DNA of 64,000 nt from positions 1 through 64,000 of the forward strand of contig JBCBTJ010000006.1 of assembly GCA_039818665.1 (NCBI GenBank), read 5' to 3'. The notes below the pieces were generated by a model. That model did no database searches, was not told where the DNA came from, and saw nothing but the letters and a program-made list of their open reading frames with translations. Every line of letters begins with the position of its first letter. The first letter of the stretch is position 1. Both the position numbers and the translations under genes were made by a program. This document shows positions 57,362 through 64,000 of this stretch, piece after piece. The DNA is from JBCBTJ01 sp039818665. GTDB taxonomy: Bacteria > Pseudomonadota > Alphaproteobacteria > Caulobacterales > Hyphomonadaceae.

Positions 57362-58239
57362 CCGTCTTCGCAGACAGATTGGTGGAGGCCGTGCGCGCGC
57401 GGGGCCCGCTTTGCGTCGGCATAGATCCCCATCCGGGCCGCATTCCCGCGCTGTTCGGCGGCGACACGCCGGGCGGCGCGGCGGCTTGGGGCGAGGCCTT
57501 GGTCGCAGCGGCCGCCGGCCGCGTCGGCGTCGTCAAACCCCAGGCCGGGCTGTTCGAACGCTTCGGCCCGGACGGCATGGCGGCGTTCCAACGGGTTTGC
57601 CGGGCCGCCGCGGAGGCCGGCCTCATCGTCCTCGCCGACGCCAAGCGCGGGGACATCGGCTCCACCGCCGAGGGCTATGCGCGCGCCTATCTCGCCGCCG
57701 ACGCGCCTTTTCCCTGCGATGCGCTGACGGTGAACCCCTATATGGGCGTCGACACGATCGAGCCCTACGTCGACGAAGCCGAACGGACCGGCAAAGGCGT
57801 CATCGTGCTCGCACGCACCTCCAATCCCGGCGCTGCCGATTTCCAGGCGCGCGACATGGGCGGCGCGCCGCTTTACGCCCGCGTGGTCGAAGCGCTCGCG
57901 CCCCTGGTCGGTCGTCTCAAGGGTGAGAGCGGCTGGTCCGGTTTGATGCTGGTCGCCGGCGCCACCGGTCCGGAGGAGGCGAAGGCCTTGCGGGCGCTTA
58001 GCCCGTCCTCGCTGTTCCTCGTTCCCGGCTATGGCGCGCAAGGCGCTGGCGCGGCCGACGCTTTGGCGAGCTTCACCCGGCGCGGAAATACGGTCGAGGG
58101 CGGCGTCGTGAACGCCTCGCGCTCGGTCTCTTTCCCGCCGGCCGCGGACGCCGCCGAAACGGTCGCCGACTGGCGCGCCGCTGTCGAAGCCGCGATCGAC
58201 GCCGCGCAATCGGACCTGCTCGCCGCCGAGGTGGCGTAG
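57358..58239 (+). CDS. pyrF: Orotidine-5'-phosphate decarboxylase (type 2)
   Basis: The last step of UMP synthesis. The 293-aa product is of the longer PyrF type: ADRLVEAVRARGPLCVGIDPHPGRIP at the start, VGVVKPQAGLFERFGPDG, and the catalytic Asp-Lys-Asp motif in VLADAKRGDIGSTAEGYARAYL. The phosphate-binding region lies toward the end (VPGYGAQGAG, then GGVVNASRSVSFP). Start ATG 57358 overlaps the protease stop; an ATG 15 bp upstream is an alternative. Confidence 0.95.
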   Translation: MTVFADRLVEAVRARGPLCVGIDPHPGRIPALFGGDTPGGAAAWGEALVAAAAGRVGVVKPQAGLFERFGPDGMAAFQRVCRAAAEAGLIVLADAKRGDIGSTAEGYARAYLAADAPFPCDALTVNPYMGVDTIEPYVDEAERTGKGVIVLARTSNPGAADFQARDMGGAPLYARVVEALAPLVGRLKGESGWSGLMLVAGATGPEEAKALRALSPSSLFLVPGYGAQGAGAADALASFTRRGNTVEGGVVNASRSVSFPPAADAAETVADWRAAVEAAIDAAQSDLLAAEVA

Positions 58240-58329
58240 CGGCGCCCTCGACAAACTCCGCGCATTGGCCTTCGATGCCTTCAGGAGCGGCGGCAGACCG
58301 CTGAGAGAGGTTGAAAAGGGGAGGGCGTC

Positions 58330-60510
58330 ATGGACGCTTGGAAGATCGCCGGCGCGGCGGGCGCCGCGCTTTGGCTGGCCGCATGCGGCGGATCGGGGGA
58401 CACCGCGCCAGAGGCGCCGACGCCAGAAACGGCCGCTGCGCCGGAAGTCGAAGCCCAGGCCTTCGCCGACGTCGACGGCGCCCGGATCTCCGCCGCCGCG
58501 CCCCATGAATGGCTCTCCTACGGGCGCACTTATGACGAGCAGCGCCATTCGCCCCTCGACAAGATCAACACCGAAACGGTCGGCGAGCTCGGCGTCGCTT
58601 GGACCTACGACCTCGCCACCCATCGCGGCGTCGAGGCGACGCCCATCGTCATCGACGGGGTGATGTACGTCACCTCGGCCTGGTCCATCGTCTACGCGCT
58701 CGATGCGAAAACCGGCGCCGAGAAATGGGTCTACGACCCGGGCGTCGACCGCGCCCGCGGCGTCGCGGCCTGCTGCGACGTGGTCAATCGCGGCGTCGCG
58801 GTCTGGAACGGCAAAGTCTATGTCGGCACGATCGACGGCCGCGTTGAAGCGCTCGACGCTGAGACCGGCGAGGTGGTCTGGAGCACGATCACCGTCGACC
58901 AATCGCAGCCCTACACGATCACCGGCGCGCCGCGCGTGGTGAAAGGCAAAGTGCTGATCGGCAATGGCGGCGCCGAGCTCGGCGTTCGCGGCTATGTTTC
59001 GGCCTACGACGCTGAAACCGGCGACTTGGTCTGGCGGTTCTACACCGCGCCGAACCCCAACAAAGAGGCGGACGGCGCGGCGTCCGACGCGATCTTCGCC
59101 AGCCTCGCCAGCGACACCTGGGGCGATGAGGGCCAATGGGTCGAGGACGGCGGCGGCGGCACCGTCTGGGACTCGATCATCTATGACGAGGTCAACGACA
59201 ACATCATCTTCGGCGTCGGCAACGGCTCGCCCTGGAACCACGCCTATCGCGATCCCGCAGGCGGCGACAATCTGTTCCTGTCCTCCATCGTCGCGGTGGA
59301 CGCGGACACGGGCGAATATGTCTGGCACTTCCAAACCACGCCGGGCGACAATTGGGACTACACGGCGACCCAAACGATCATCCTCGCCGATCTGCCAGTG
59401 GGCGAGGGCGGGGCGACCCGCCGCGTCGCCATGCAGGCGCCGAAGAACGGGTTTTTCTACGTCGTCGACGCGGCCACGGGCGAGTTTGTCTCAGGCGACC
59501 CCTTCGTACCGGTGAACTGGGCAGAGGGCCTGGACGAAAACGGCCGCCCCATCGAGCTGCCGATCGCGCGCGCCAACGATCCGAACTTCTTCCAAAACCC
59601 CGGCGCGCTCGGCGCCCACAATTGGCATCCCATGGCGTTCAGCCCGGCTGAAGGCCTCGCCTACATCCCGGCGCAAGAGATCCCCCAATCCTTCGTCCAA
59701 GACATGGAGTTTCTGTCTCGCGCCGGCAATTGGAACACCGGCATCGACTTGTCGGCCGACGCGCCGCCCGAAACGCCGCCGGAAGTGATCGCCGTGTTTC
59801 GCGCCGGCCTCAAAGGCCGCTTGATCGCTTGGGACCCGGTGGCTCGCGAACCGCGCTGGACGGTCGAGCACCCGAACGCTTGGAATGGCGGCGTCCTTTC
59901 AACCGCCGGCGGCCTCGTCTTCCAGGGCCAGCTCGGCGGGACGTTCTCCGCCTATGATGCGGCGACGGGCGAGCTCAAATGGCAAGCCGATCTCAAATCC
60001 GGCGGGGCATCGGGCCCCGGCACATTCGAGATCGACGGCGAGCAATATGTGACGATCACCACGGGCTGGGGCTCGGCCTACGCGCTCGTCGCCGGCCTCG
60101 CTTATGACGAGAAGGTCCCGCCCGCCGTCGGCAAGGTCGTCACCTTCAAGCTCGGCGGAACCCAAGAGATCGCCGCCTATGAAGGCCCGGTGATCGAGCG
60201 GACGCCAAAGGCCGAGCGCTTCGGCGACGCCGCCATGGTCGACGCCGGACGTCAGCAGTACGCGCGCAATTGCCGCGTCTGCCACGGCCACCTCGCCATC
60301 AGCTCCGGCGTGCTGCCCGATCTGCGATGGTCCGCCATCACCGGCAATGCGGAATCCTGGAGCGCCGTCGTCGCTGACGGGACGCTCGCATCCAACGGCA
60401 TGGTCGCCTTCTCCAACGTGTTGAGCGCGGAGGAGATCGAGGCGGTGCGGGCCTATGTGCTTTCGCAGGCCCATGACACGGCGCCGGGCGGCTCCGGCGG
60501 CGCGCCCTAA
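58330..60510 (+). CDS. PQQ-dependent alcohol dehydrogenase with C-terminal cytochrome c, lipoprotein
   Basis: A 726-aa quinohaemoprotein. The leader GAALWLAACGG holds a lipobox (Cys19), which suggests lipid anchoring. The eight-bladed propeller contains the vicinal disulfide Cys148-Cys149 (VAACCDVVNRG), the Ca-binding NGSPWN region, the catalytic Asp in GDNWDYTAT, and Trp-docking motifs such as WGDEGQWVEDGGGGTVWDSI. The C-terminal domain (about 645-720) has CRVCHGH haem c motif and a late NGMVAF Met ligand. It oxidises an alcohol in the periplasm and passes electrons to the chain. Ribosome-binding aaggggagg. The Ccm genes lie 1.5 kb further on. Confidence 0.93.
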   Translation: MDAWKIAGAAGAALWLAACGGSGDTAPEAPTPETAAAPEVEAQAFADVDGARISAAAPHEWLSYGRTYDEQRHSPLDKINTETVGELGVAWTYDLATHRGVEATPIVIDGVMYVTSAWSIVYALDAKTGAEKWVYDPGVDRARGVAACCDVVNRGVAVWNGKVYVGTIDGRVEALDAETGEVVWSTITVDQSQPYTITGAPRVVKGKVLIGNGGAELGVRGYVSAYDAETGDLVWRFYTAPNPNKEADGAASDAIFASLASDTWGDEGQWVEDGGGGTVWDSIIYDEVNDNIIFGVGNGSPWNHAYRDPAGGDNLFLSSIVAVDADTGEYVWHFQTTPGDNWDYTATQTIILADLPVGEGGATRRVAMQAPKNGFFYVVDAATGEFVSGDPFVPVNWAEGLDENGRPIELPIARANDPNFFQNPGALGAHNWHPMAFSPAEGLAYIPAQEIPQSFVQDMEFLSRAGNWNTGIDLSADAPPETPPEVIAVFRAGLKGRLIAWDPVAREPRWTVEHPNAWNGGVLSTAGGLVFQGQLGGTFSAYDAATGELKWQADLKSGGASGPGTFEIDGEQYVTITTGWGSAYALVAGLAYDEKVPPAVGKVVTFKLGGTQEIAAYEGPVIERTPKAERFGDAAMVDAGRQQYARNCRVCHGHLAISSGVLPDLRWSAITGNAESWSAVVADGTLASNGMVAFSNVLSAEEIEAVRAYVLSQAHDTAPGGSGGAP

Positions 60511-60521
60511 CGCGGATTTTA

Positions 60522-60555
60522 GGCTCCGCGACTGGCCCAAATCAGTCGCGGAGCC
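60522..60555 (+). terminator. Hairpin downstream of the PQQ dehydrogenase gene
   Basis: A 13-bp perfect stem (60522-60534 with 60543-60555) with an 8-nt loop. There is no T-run after it, so termination may be weak or it may stabilise the message. Confidence 0.5.
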
Positions 60556-60610
60556 GGCCGCATGCTGCTAGTCTGGAGAAACAATTCCCCACAGCCGGAG
60601 ACTGGCGCTA

Positions 60611-61147
60611 ATGCACATCCTTCTTGCGATCATCGGATTGGTGAGCGCGATCGGCGTTTGGTATTGGCGGCTAAGGATGGCGGGACGCATTGCGCGCGGC
60701 GTGGGCGAGGTGGCGCAGACGGCCGCCAATCTGCCCCGGCGTCTGTCCTTCCTGAGCAAGGCCCGCCAGGGCGGGATCCGCGTCATTTCCGACCCCCGCG
60801 AGGCCGCCGCCGTCATGATGGTTCAAATCGCCGAGGCCCATGGCGTCGTGACCGAGCGCCACATGGAAGCCATGCAAGATGCGATCGGCGAATTGTTCGA
60901 GTTCAACGCCGCCGAAAGCGAAGCCCTGATCGCCCATGCGGGCTGGATCGGGCGATCGGGTCCGGCGTCTCACGCGATCATGTCGCGCATGGCGGGCGTC
61001 GTCGTGCGCGCCGAGGCGATTGGGCCGAAAGAGCTGGTGGATCTCGACGCCGTTCTCGTCTCGGTCACCGAAGCCATGGGCGAGCCGAGCCCGGAGCAGC
61101 TGAAGCTTCTCCAAATCTATCGCGACAAGGCCGGCATCGCCGCCTGA
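60611..61147 (+). CDS. TerB-like membrane-anchored protein, 178 aa
   Basis: N-terminal membrane helix (HILLAIIGLVSAIGVWYW), basic stretch, then an all-helical domain (about 60-178) with a TerB-like character: ISDPREAAAVMMVQIAEAHGVVTERHMEAMQDAIGELFEFNAAESEALIAHAGWI and late DLDAVLVSVTEAMG and SPEQLKLLQIYRDKAG. TerB domains bind metal ions and function at the membrane in tellurite and stress systems. Assignment is moderate. Confidence 0.65.
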   Translation: MHILLAIIGLVSAIGVWYWRLRMAGRIARGVGEVAQTAANLPRRLSFLSKARQGGIRVISDPREAAAVMMVQIAEAHGVVTERHMEAMQDAIGELFEFNAAESEALIAHAGWIGRSGPASHAIMSRMAGVVVRAEAIGPKELVDLDAVLVSVTEAMGEPSPEQLKLLQIYRDKAGIAA

Positions 61148-61151
61148 GCCC

Positions 61152-61958
61152 ATGTCCTACGCGTCGAAGTCGTGGTCCGAAAATTGGACCAATTTCTCCG
61201 TGCTGCGCCACAGCGCCTTCGACGGCTTCCTGGTCACGTCCAAAAACTCCGGCACCCATTGGGTGAAGTACATGTTCGCCGTCGCCCTGGCCGACACGTT
61301 CGGCGTCCCGCGCCCCCGCTACTTCTCCGAAAACGCCGTGCGGCCTTATATCGGCTGGCCGAAAGACGCGCCGGTGTTCGACCAGCTGCCGCGGCTCGCC
61401 TTCTCACACACCATTCCGCACCGCCTGCTCGACTGGCCCTGGTCCCGAGCGCTCTCCAAGCCGCCGCCTTATGCGCTCTGCATCCGCCATCCCATGTCGA
61501 TCCTCGCCAGCCATTTCGCCAAATGGGAATACGACATCCAGGTCGATTGGCTCACATATCTGCATGGCGATCCCTCGGGCGCTCAATACCGATGCGACCT
61601 CTATTGGCTCGCTCGCTTCTGGAACCGCTGGGGCGAGATAGAAGCGCGCCACCCGGCCAGCATCCTTCGCGTCCAGTATGAAGAAACCCGCCAAGATCCG
61701 CGCACGGCGCTCCTCGCCATCGCCGCCCATTGGGACGTCGACCTCGCCCCGGAAGCCGTCGAAGCCGCCCTCGCCGCCGGCACGAAAGAGGCTATGGCGG
61801 ACAAGGTCGACCCTGCCGGCGAGCCGAACGTCCTCCAGCGCCGCGACACGTCCCTTGACGACCTCTTCCAGGGCGAGGCGCTCGACATCTATCGCGACAT
61901 CGTCCGCCAGCGCTTCAAGCATGATCTCGGTTACGATCTAATGCAGGCGCCCGACTGA
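61152..61958 (+). CDS. Sulfotransferase-family protein
   Basis: A 268-aa P-loop protein. The 5'-phosphosulfate loop is TSKNSGTHWVKYMFAVAL (residues about 29-46), and the 3'-phosphate-binding segment ALCIRHPMSILASHFAKWEYD holds the Arg and Ser. It is similar to PAPS-dependent sulfotransferases that modify surface glycans or small molecules. It starts 4 bp after the TerB-like gene, but no PAPS-synthesis genes are near. Confidence 0.8.
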   Translation: MSYASKSWSENWTNFSVLRHSAFDGFLVTSKNSGTHWVKYMFAVALADTFGVPRPRYFSENAVRPYIGWPKDAPVFDQLPRLAFSHTIPHRLLDWPWSRALSKPPPYALCIRHPMSILASHFAKWEYDIQVDWLTYLHGDPSGAQYRCDLYWLARFWNRWGEIEARHPASILRVQYEETRQDPRTALLAIAAHWDVDLAPEAVEAALAAGTKEAMADKVDPAGEPNVLQRRDTSLDDLFQGEALDIYRDIVRQRFKHDLGYDLMQAPD

Positions 61959-61970
61959 TATCGTCGGCGG

Positions 61971-62423
61971 CTAATACGCGGCCGCCGGCTCGCCGCGCGC
62001 CATGTCTTCGCCCAAAGCGTCGACAAGCTCTTTCGGCACATAATTCTCATCATGTTTGGCGAGCAGTCGGCGCGCTTCAAACCGGCCGTCGGGGCCGAGG
62101 TCTCCGGTTGCGATCACGCCTTGGCCTTCGCGAAAGAGGTCGGGGAGGGGCCCCGTATAGGCGACCTCGATTGATTCCGTGCCGTCGGTGATCCGAAACA
62201 CGGTCTCCACCGCGCCGACAGTGCGCACAGACCCGCCCTCGACGAGGCCGCCAAGACGGATTGACTGAGTCCGCCCTTCGGCGTCGGCCAGCAAATCGGA
62301 CGGCGTACGGAAGAAAGACGCGCTGTCGCTGATCGCCATCAGCGCCAAGGCGGCCGCGCCCGCCAGGATCACGCCGGCGATCGCCACGACGCCCAAGCGG
62401 CGGTTGCGATGCTTCGGGGTCAT
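61971..62423 (-). CDS. ccmE: Cytochrome c maturation haem chaperone CcmE
   Basis: A 150-aa protein with an N-terminal membrane anchor (VVAIAGVILAGAAALALMAI). The haem-binding His124 and Tyr128 lie in LLAKHDENYVPKEL. It carries haem covalently and hands it to CcmF/H. Length and the HDENY motif are typical. It faces ccmA divergently across 127 bp, which is not the usual ccmABCDEFGH layout. Confidence 0.96.
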   Translation of the reverse strand: MTPKHRNRRLGVVAIAGVILAGAAALALMAISDSASFFRTPSDLLADAEGRTQSIRLGGLVEGGSVRTVGAVETVFRITDGTESIEVAYTGPLPDLFREGQGVIATGDLGPDGRFEARRLLAKHDENYVPKELVDALGEDMARGEPAAAY

Positions 62424-62550
62424 GACGCCTCCTCGGACCAGTCCAGCGCTTAATATGATGAAAATCCCGCGGGGATCGAGAGGGGCGCGACATTGACGCA
62501 GGCGCCGCTGCGAAATTGTGCGCGGCCGGCGCGCCTGGTATCGCCGGCCC

Positions 62551-63171
62551 GTGGCTGATTTCGACACCTGCCCGCATCTCACATGCCGCGACCTCGGTTG
62601 CGACCGCGGCGGCCGCCCGGTCGTGCGCGGCGTGTCCTTCGACTTGCCGCCCGGCGGCGCGCTCCAGATTTTCGGACGCAACGGCGCCGGCAAGTCCTCC
62701 CTGCTCGCCGTCCTCGGGGGACGCGCGGCCCCGACCGCCGGCGAGGTGGACTGGACGCAGGACGGCGCGCCGCTCGCCCGAACGCCCGCCGAGCGCCTCG
62801 CCGTGCTGGACCATGATGGCGCCGTGAAGCCGCAGCTCTCGGTCGACCAGAATCTGCTGTTTTGGAAACGCCTCTATGGCGCCTCGCGCGAGGCCTGCGC
62901 CGCCGTCCTCGACCAGGTCGGCCTCAAACGCCGACGCGCCCAGAAAGCGGCGAGCCTGTCGGCCGGCGAGCGCCGGAGGCTGGCCTTGGCGCGGGTGCTG
63001 CTCGCCGGCCGGCCGATCTGGCTGCTGGATGAACCGACGGCCTCGGTGGACGCGGCCGGCGAAGCCTTGGCCGCCGATCTCGTCAACGCCCATTTGGCCC
63101 GAGGCGGCAGCGCCGTCATCGCAACGCACCATCGCCTCGCCCTCCAGGGCGAAGAGCTGACCCTCGGCTGA
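62551..63171 (+). CDS. ccmA: Haem exporter ATP-binding protein CcmA
   Basis: A 206-aa ABC ATPase: Walker A FGRNGAGKSSLLAVL, signature LSAGERRRLALARVLL and Walker B PIWLLDEPTASVD. I chose the GTG at 62551 on the basis of homologue length. With CcmB and CcmC it releases holo-CcmE in the periplasm for c-type cytochrome maturation. The stop and the ccmB start overlap by one base (TGATG). Confidence 0.95.
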   Translation: MADFDTCPHLTCRDLGCDRGGRPVVRGVSFDLPPGGALQIFGRNGAGKSSLLAVLGGRAAPTAGEVDWTQDGAPLARTPAERLAVLDHDGAVKPQLSVDQNLLFWKRLYGASREACAAVLDQVGLKRRRAQKAASLSAGERRRLALARVLLAGRPIWLLDEPTASVDAAGEALAADLVNAHLARGGSAVIATHHRLALQGEELTLG

Positions 63172-63851
63172 TGGCGGGGTTCGTCGCTTTCGCCGGCGCC
63201 ACTTTGGCGCGCGACGCCGCGATCGCCTTCAAAGCGGGCGGGGGATGGCTGCTCGGCCTCGTCTTCTACGCCATCTTCGTCACGCTCGCAGCCTTCGCCA
63301 TCGGGCCGGAGGCGGCCGCGCTCCGCCCCAACGCCGTTGCGATCATTTGGCTCGCCGCTTTGTTCGCGCTCCAATTCGCCGCGGCGGACATGTTCACCGC
63401 CGATTTCGACGACGGCACGCTGAAAGTCCTCGCCAGCGAACAGTCGAGCCTTCTGCCGTACGTAATCGGCAAGACGGCTGCCGTCTTTCTTGTGTCCGCC
63501 GCGCCGCTCATCCTCGCAACGCCGGCCGCGCTCAGCCTGTTCGCCGTGCCGGCGTCCGCCGTGTGGTCGATGACGCCCGCCATCGCGGTCGGCGCGCTTG
63601 GCCTCATCCTCGCCGCGCTGGCGGCTTCGGCCATCAATACGGCGCTGGTCGGCGGCGGACGGTTCGCCGCGATCCTCGCCGCCCCGCTCTCGGTGCCGGT
63701 GCTGATTTTCGGTGTCGGCGCCTCACGGCTTGTCCTGGCGGGGGAGGGCGTTTGGACCGCCGACTTCCAATTGCTCGCCGCCTCGGTTCTATTCCTCGGC
63801 GTGGCCGCGCCCGGCTTTGCTGTTCTATCCTTGCGTCTTGGCCTCGAATGA
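63171..63851 (+). CDS. ccmB: Haem exporter membrane protein CcmB
   Basis: A 226-aa protein with six membrane helices (WLLGLVFYAIFVTLAAFAIG, AVAIIWLAALFALQFAAADM, YVIGKTAAVFLVSAAPLILA, TPAIAVGALGLILAALAASAI, APLSVPVLIFGVGASRLVL and LLAASVLFLGVAAPGFAVLSL). GxxFPLxxL-type and LSVPVLIFG motifs are typical. It partners CcmA. Confidence 0.94.
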   Translation: MAGFVAFAGATLARDAAIAFKAGGGWLLGLVFYAIFVTLAAFAIGPEAAALRPNAVAIIWLAALFALQFAAADMFTADFDDGTLKVLASEQSSLLPYVIGKTAAVFLVSAAPLILATPAALSLFAVPASAVWSMTPAIAVGALGLILAALAASAINTALVGGGRFAAILAAPLSVPVLIFGVGASRLVLAGEGVWTADFQLLAASVLFLGVAAPGFAVLSLRLGLE

Positions 63852-63867
63852 TCAGATCTATCCCGTC

Positions 63868-64000
63868 ATGTTGAGCTACTTCTCAAACCCCGCCCGCTTC
63901 GCCGCCTTTGCGCGACCCGCCGAAAAAGTCGCGATCGGCGTCGCCGTCCTCGCCGTCGCCGTCGGCGCGACGCTGGGCCTCGTTTTCTCGCCGGAAGACT
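63868..64000 (+). CDS. ccmC: Haem exporter protein CcmC, N-terminal fragment
   Basis: The window ends inside this gene. The visible 44 codons (ATG 63868) give MLSYFSNPARFAAFARPAEK, then a membrane helix (VAIGVAVLAVAVGATLGLVFS) ending PED. This matches the CcmC N-terminus and follows ccmB by 16 bp. The tryptophan-rich haem-binding loop would lie beyond the end. Confidence 0.87.
   Translation, partial: MLSYFSNPARFAAFARPAEKVAIGVAVLAVAVGATLGLVFSPED

Noticed and set aside
57289..59373. A 694-codon open frame on the minus strand over pyrF and the dehydrogenase
   Set aside because: Both + strand genes are confidently identified; the frame is a shadow caused by codon bias.
1..64000. tRNA, rRNA, insertion sequence, prophage, attachment site or replication origin
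   Set aside because: No cloverleaf with conserved T-loop, transposase, integrase or phage structural gene was seen on reading; a computed scan was not possible.

Overview
The window is a GC-rich chromosomal segment of a Gram-negative bacterium, most likely an alphaproteobacterium. Signs of this are the ccmE / ccmABC cytochrome c maturation genes, an IspZ-type septation protein, a LysR regulator of the OxyR lineage, DUF465 and DUF3617 small proteins, and strong third-position GC bias with long open frames on the strand opposite real genes. No rRNA, tRNA, insertion sequence, prophage or CRISPR array was seen. Genus-level placement is not possible from this sequence alone.

Layout. 1-3.9 kb: a 154-bp palindromic intergenic element, two small genes, trmD-rplS, a cysteine-free OxyR-like regulator and a DUF465 protein. 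4-12.4 kb: leucine biosynthesis genes leuC, leuD and leuB in the correct order, but separated by unrelated genes (acetyltransferase, small secreted protein, enoyl-CoA hydratase, VOC protein, ABM monooxygenase, a possibly frameshifted SatD-like gene), followed by a HupE/UreJ-like membrane protein. 12.5-24 kb: secreted proteins, an AT-rich orphan gene, a lipoprotein prolyl oligopeptidase, an ArsC-type reductase, gpmA-purU-deaminase, an adenine deaminase with a glycosyltransferase, and a GST. 24-32.9 kb: a secreted repeat protein with a peptidoglycan-binding end, Hsp20, ppa, a LysE exporter, an SbtA/SbtB-like bicarbonate transporter pair and a cyclopropane fatty acid synthase. 32.8-47.5 kb: a large membrane protein of unknown role, acyl-CoA ligase, a second GST, a MarR regulator with a histone-like lysine tail, NUDIX, a serine hydrolase, ispZ, a dicarboxylate symporter, an arsR-arsI operon with a palindromic operator, and hrpB.

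47.5-52.5 kb: a second acyl-CoA ligase, a TonB-dependent receptor with acidic/histidine stretches and a Zur-like box, a short amidohydrolase remnant, and accA. 52.7-57.4 kb is the most unusual part. It holds a TIR domain protein with a proline-rich linker, a membrane segment and a formylglycine-enzyme-like domain; a coupled membrane protein with an HTH-like N-terminus; small membrane proteins; a DUF350 protein; and a membrane-anchored trypsin-like protease. This looks like a candidate membrane signalling or conflict (defence) module. 57.4-64 kb: pyrF, a lipoprotein PQQ/haem c alcohol dehydrogenase, a TerB-like protein, a sulfotransferase-like protein, and ccmE facing ccmA-ccmB-ccmC. The Ccm system would attach haem to the dehydrogenase's CxxCH motif, so these neighbours plausibly work together.

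Many genes are tightly packed with ATGA/GTGA/TTGA overlaps, which I used to set starts. Functions rest on motif recognition by eye; no database search was run.
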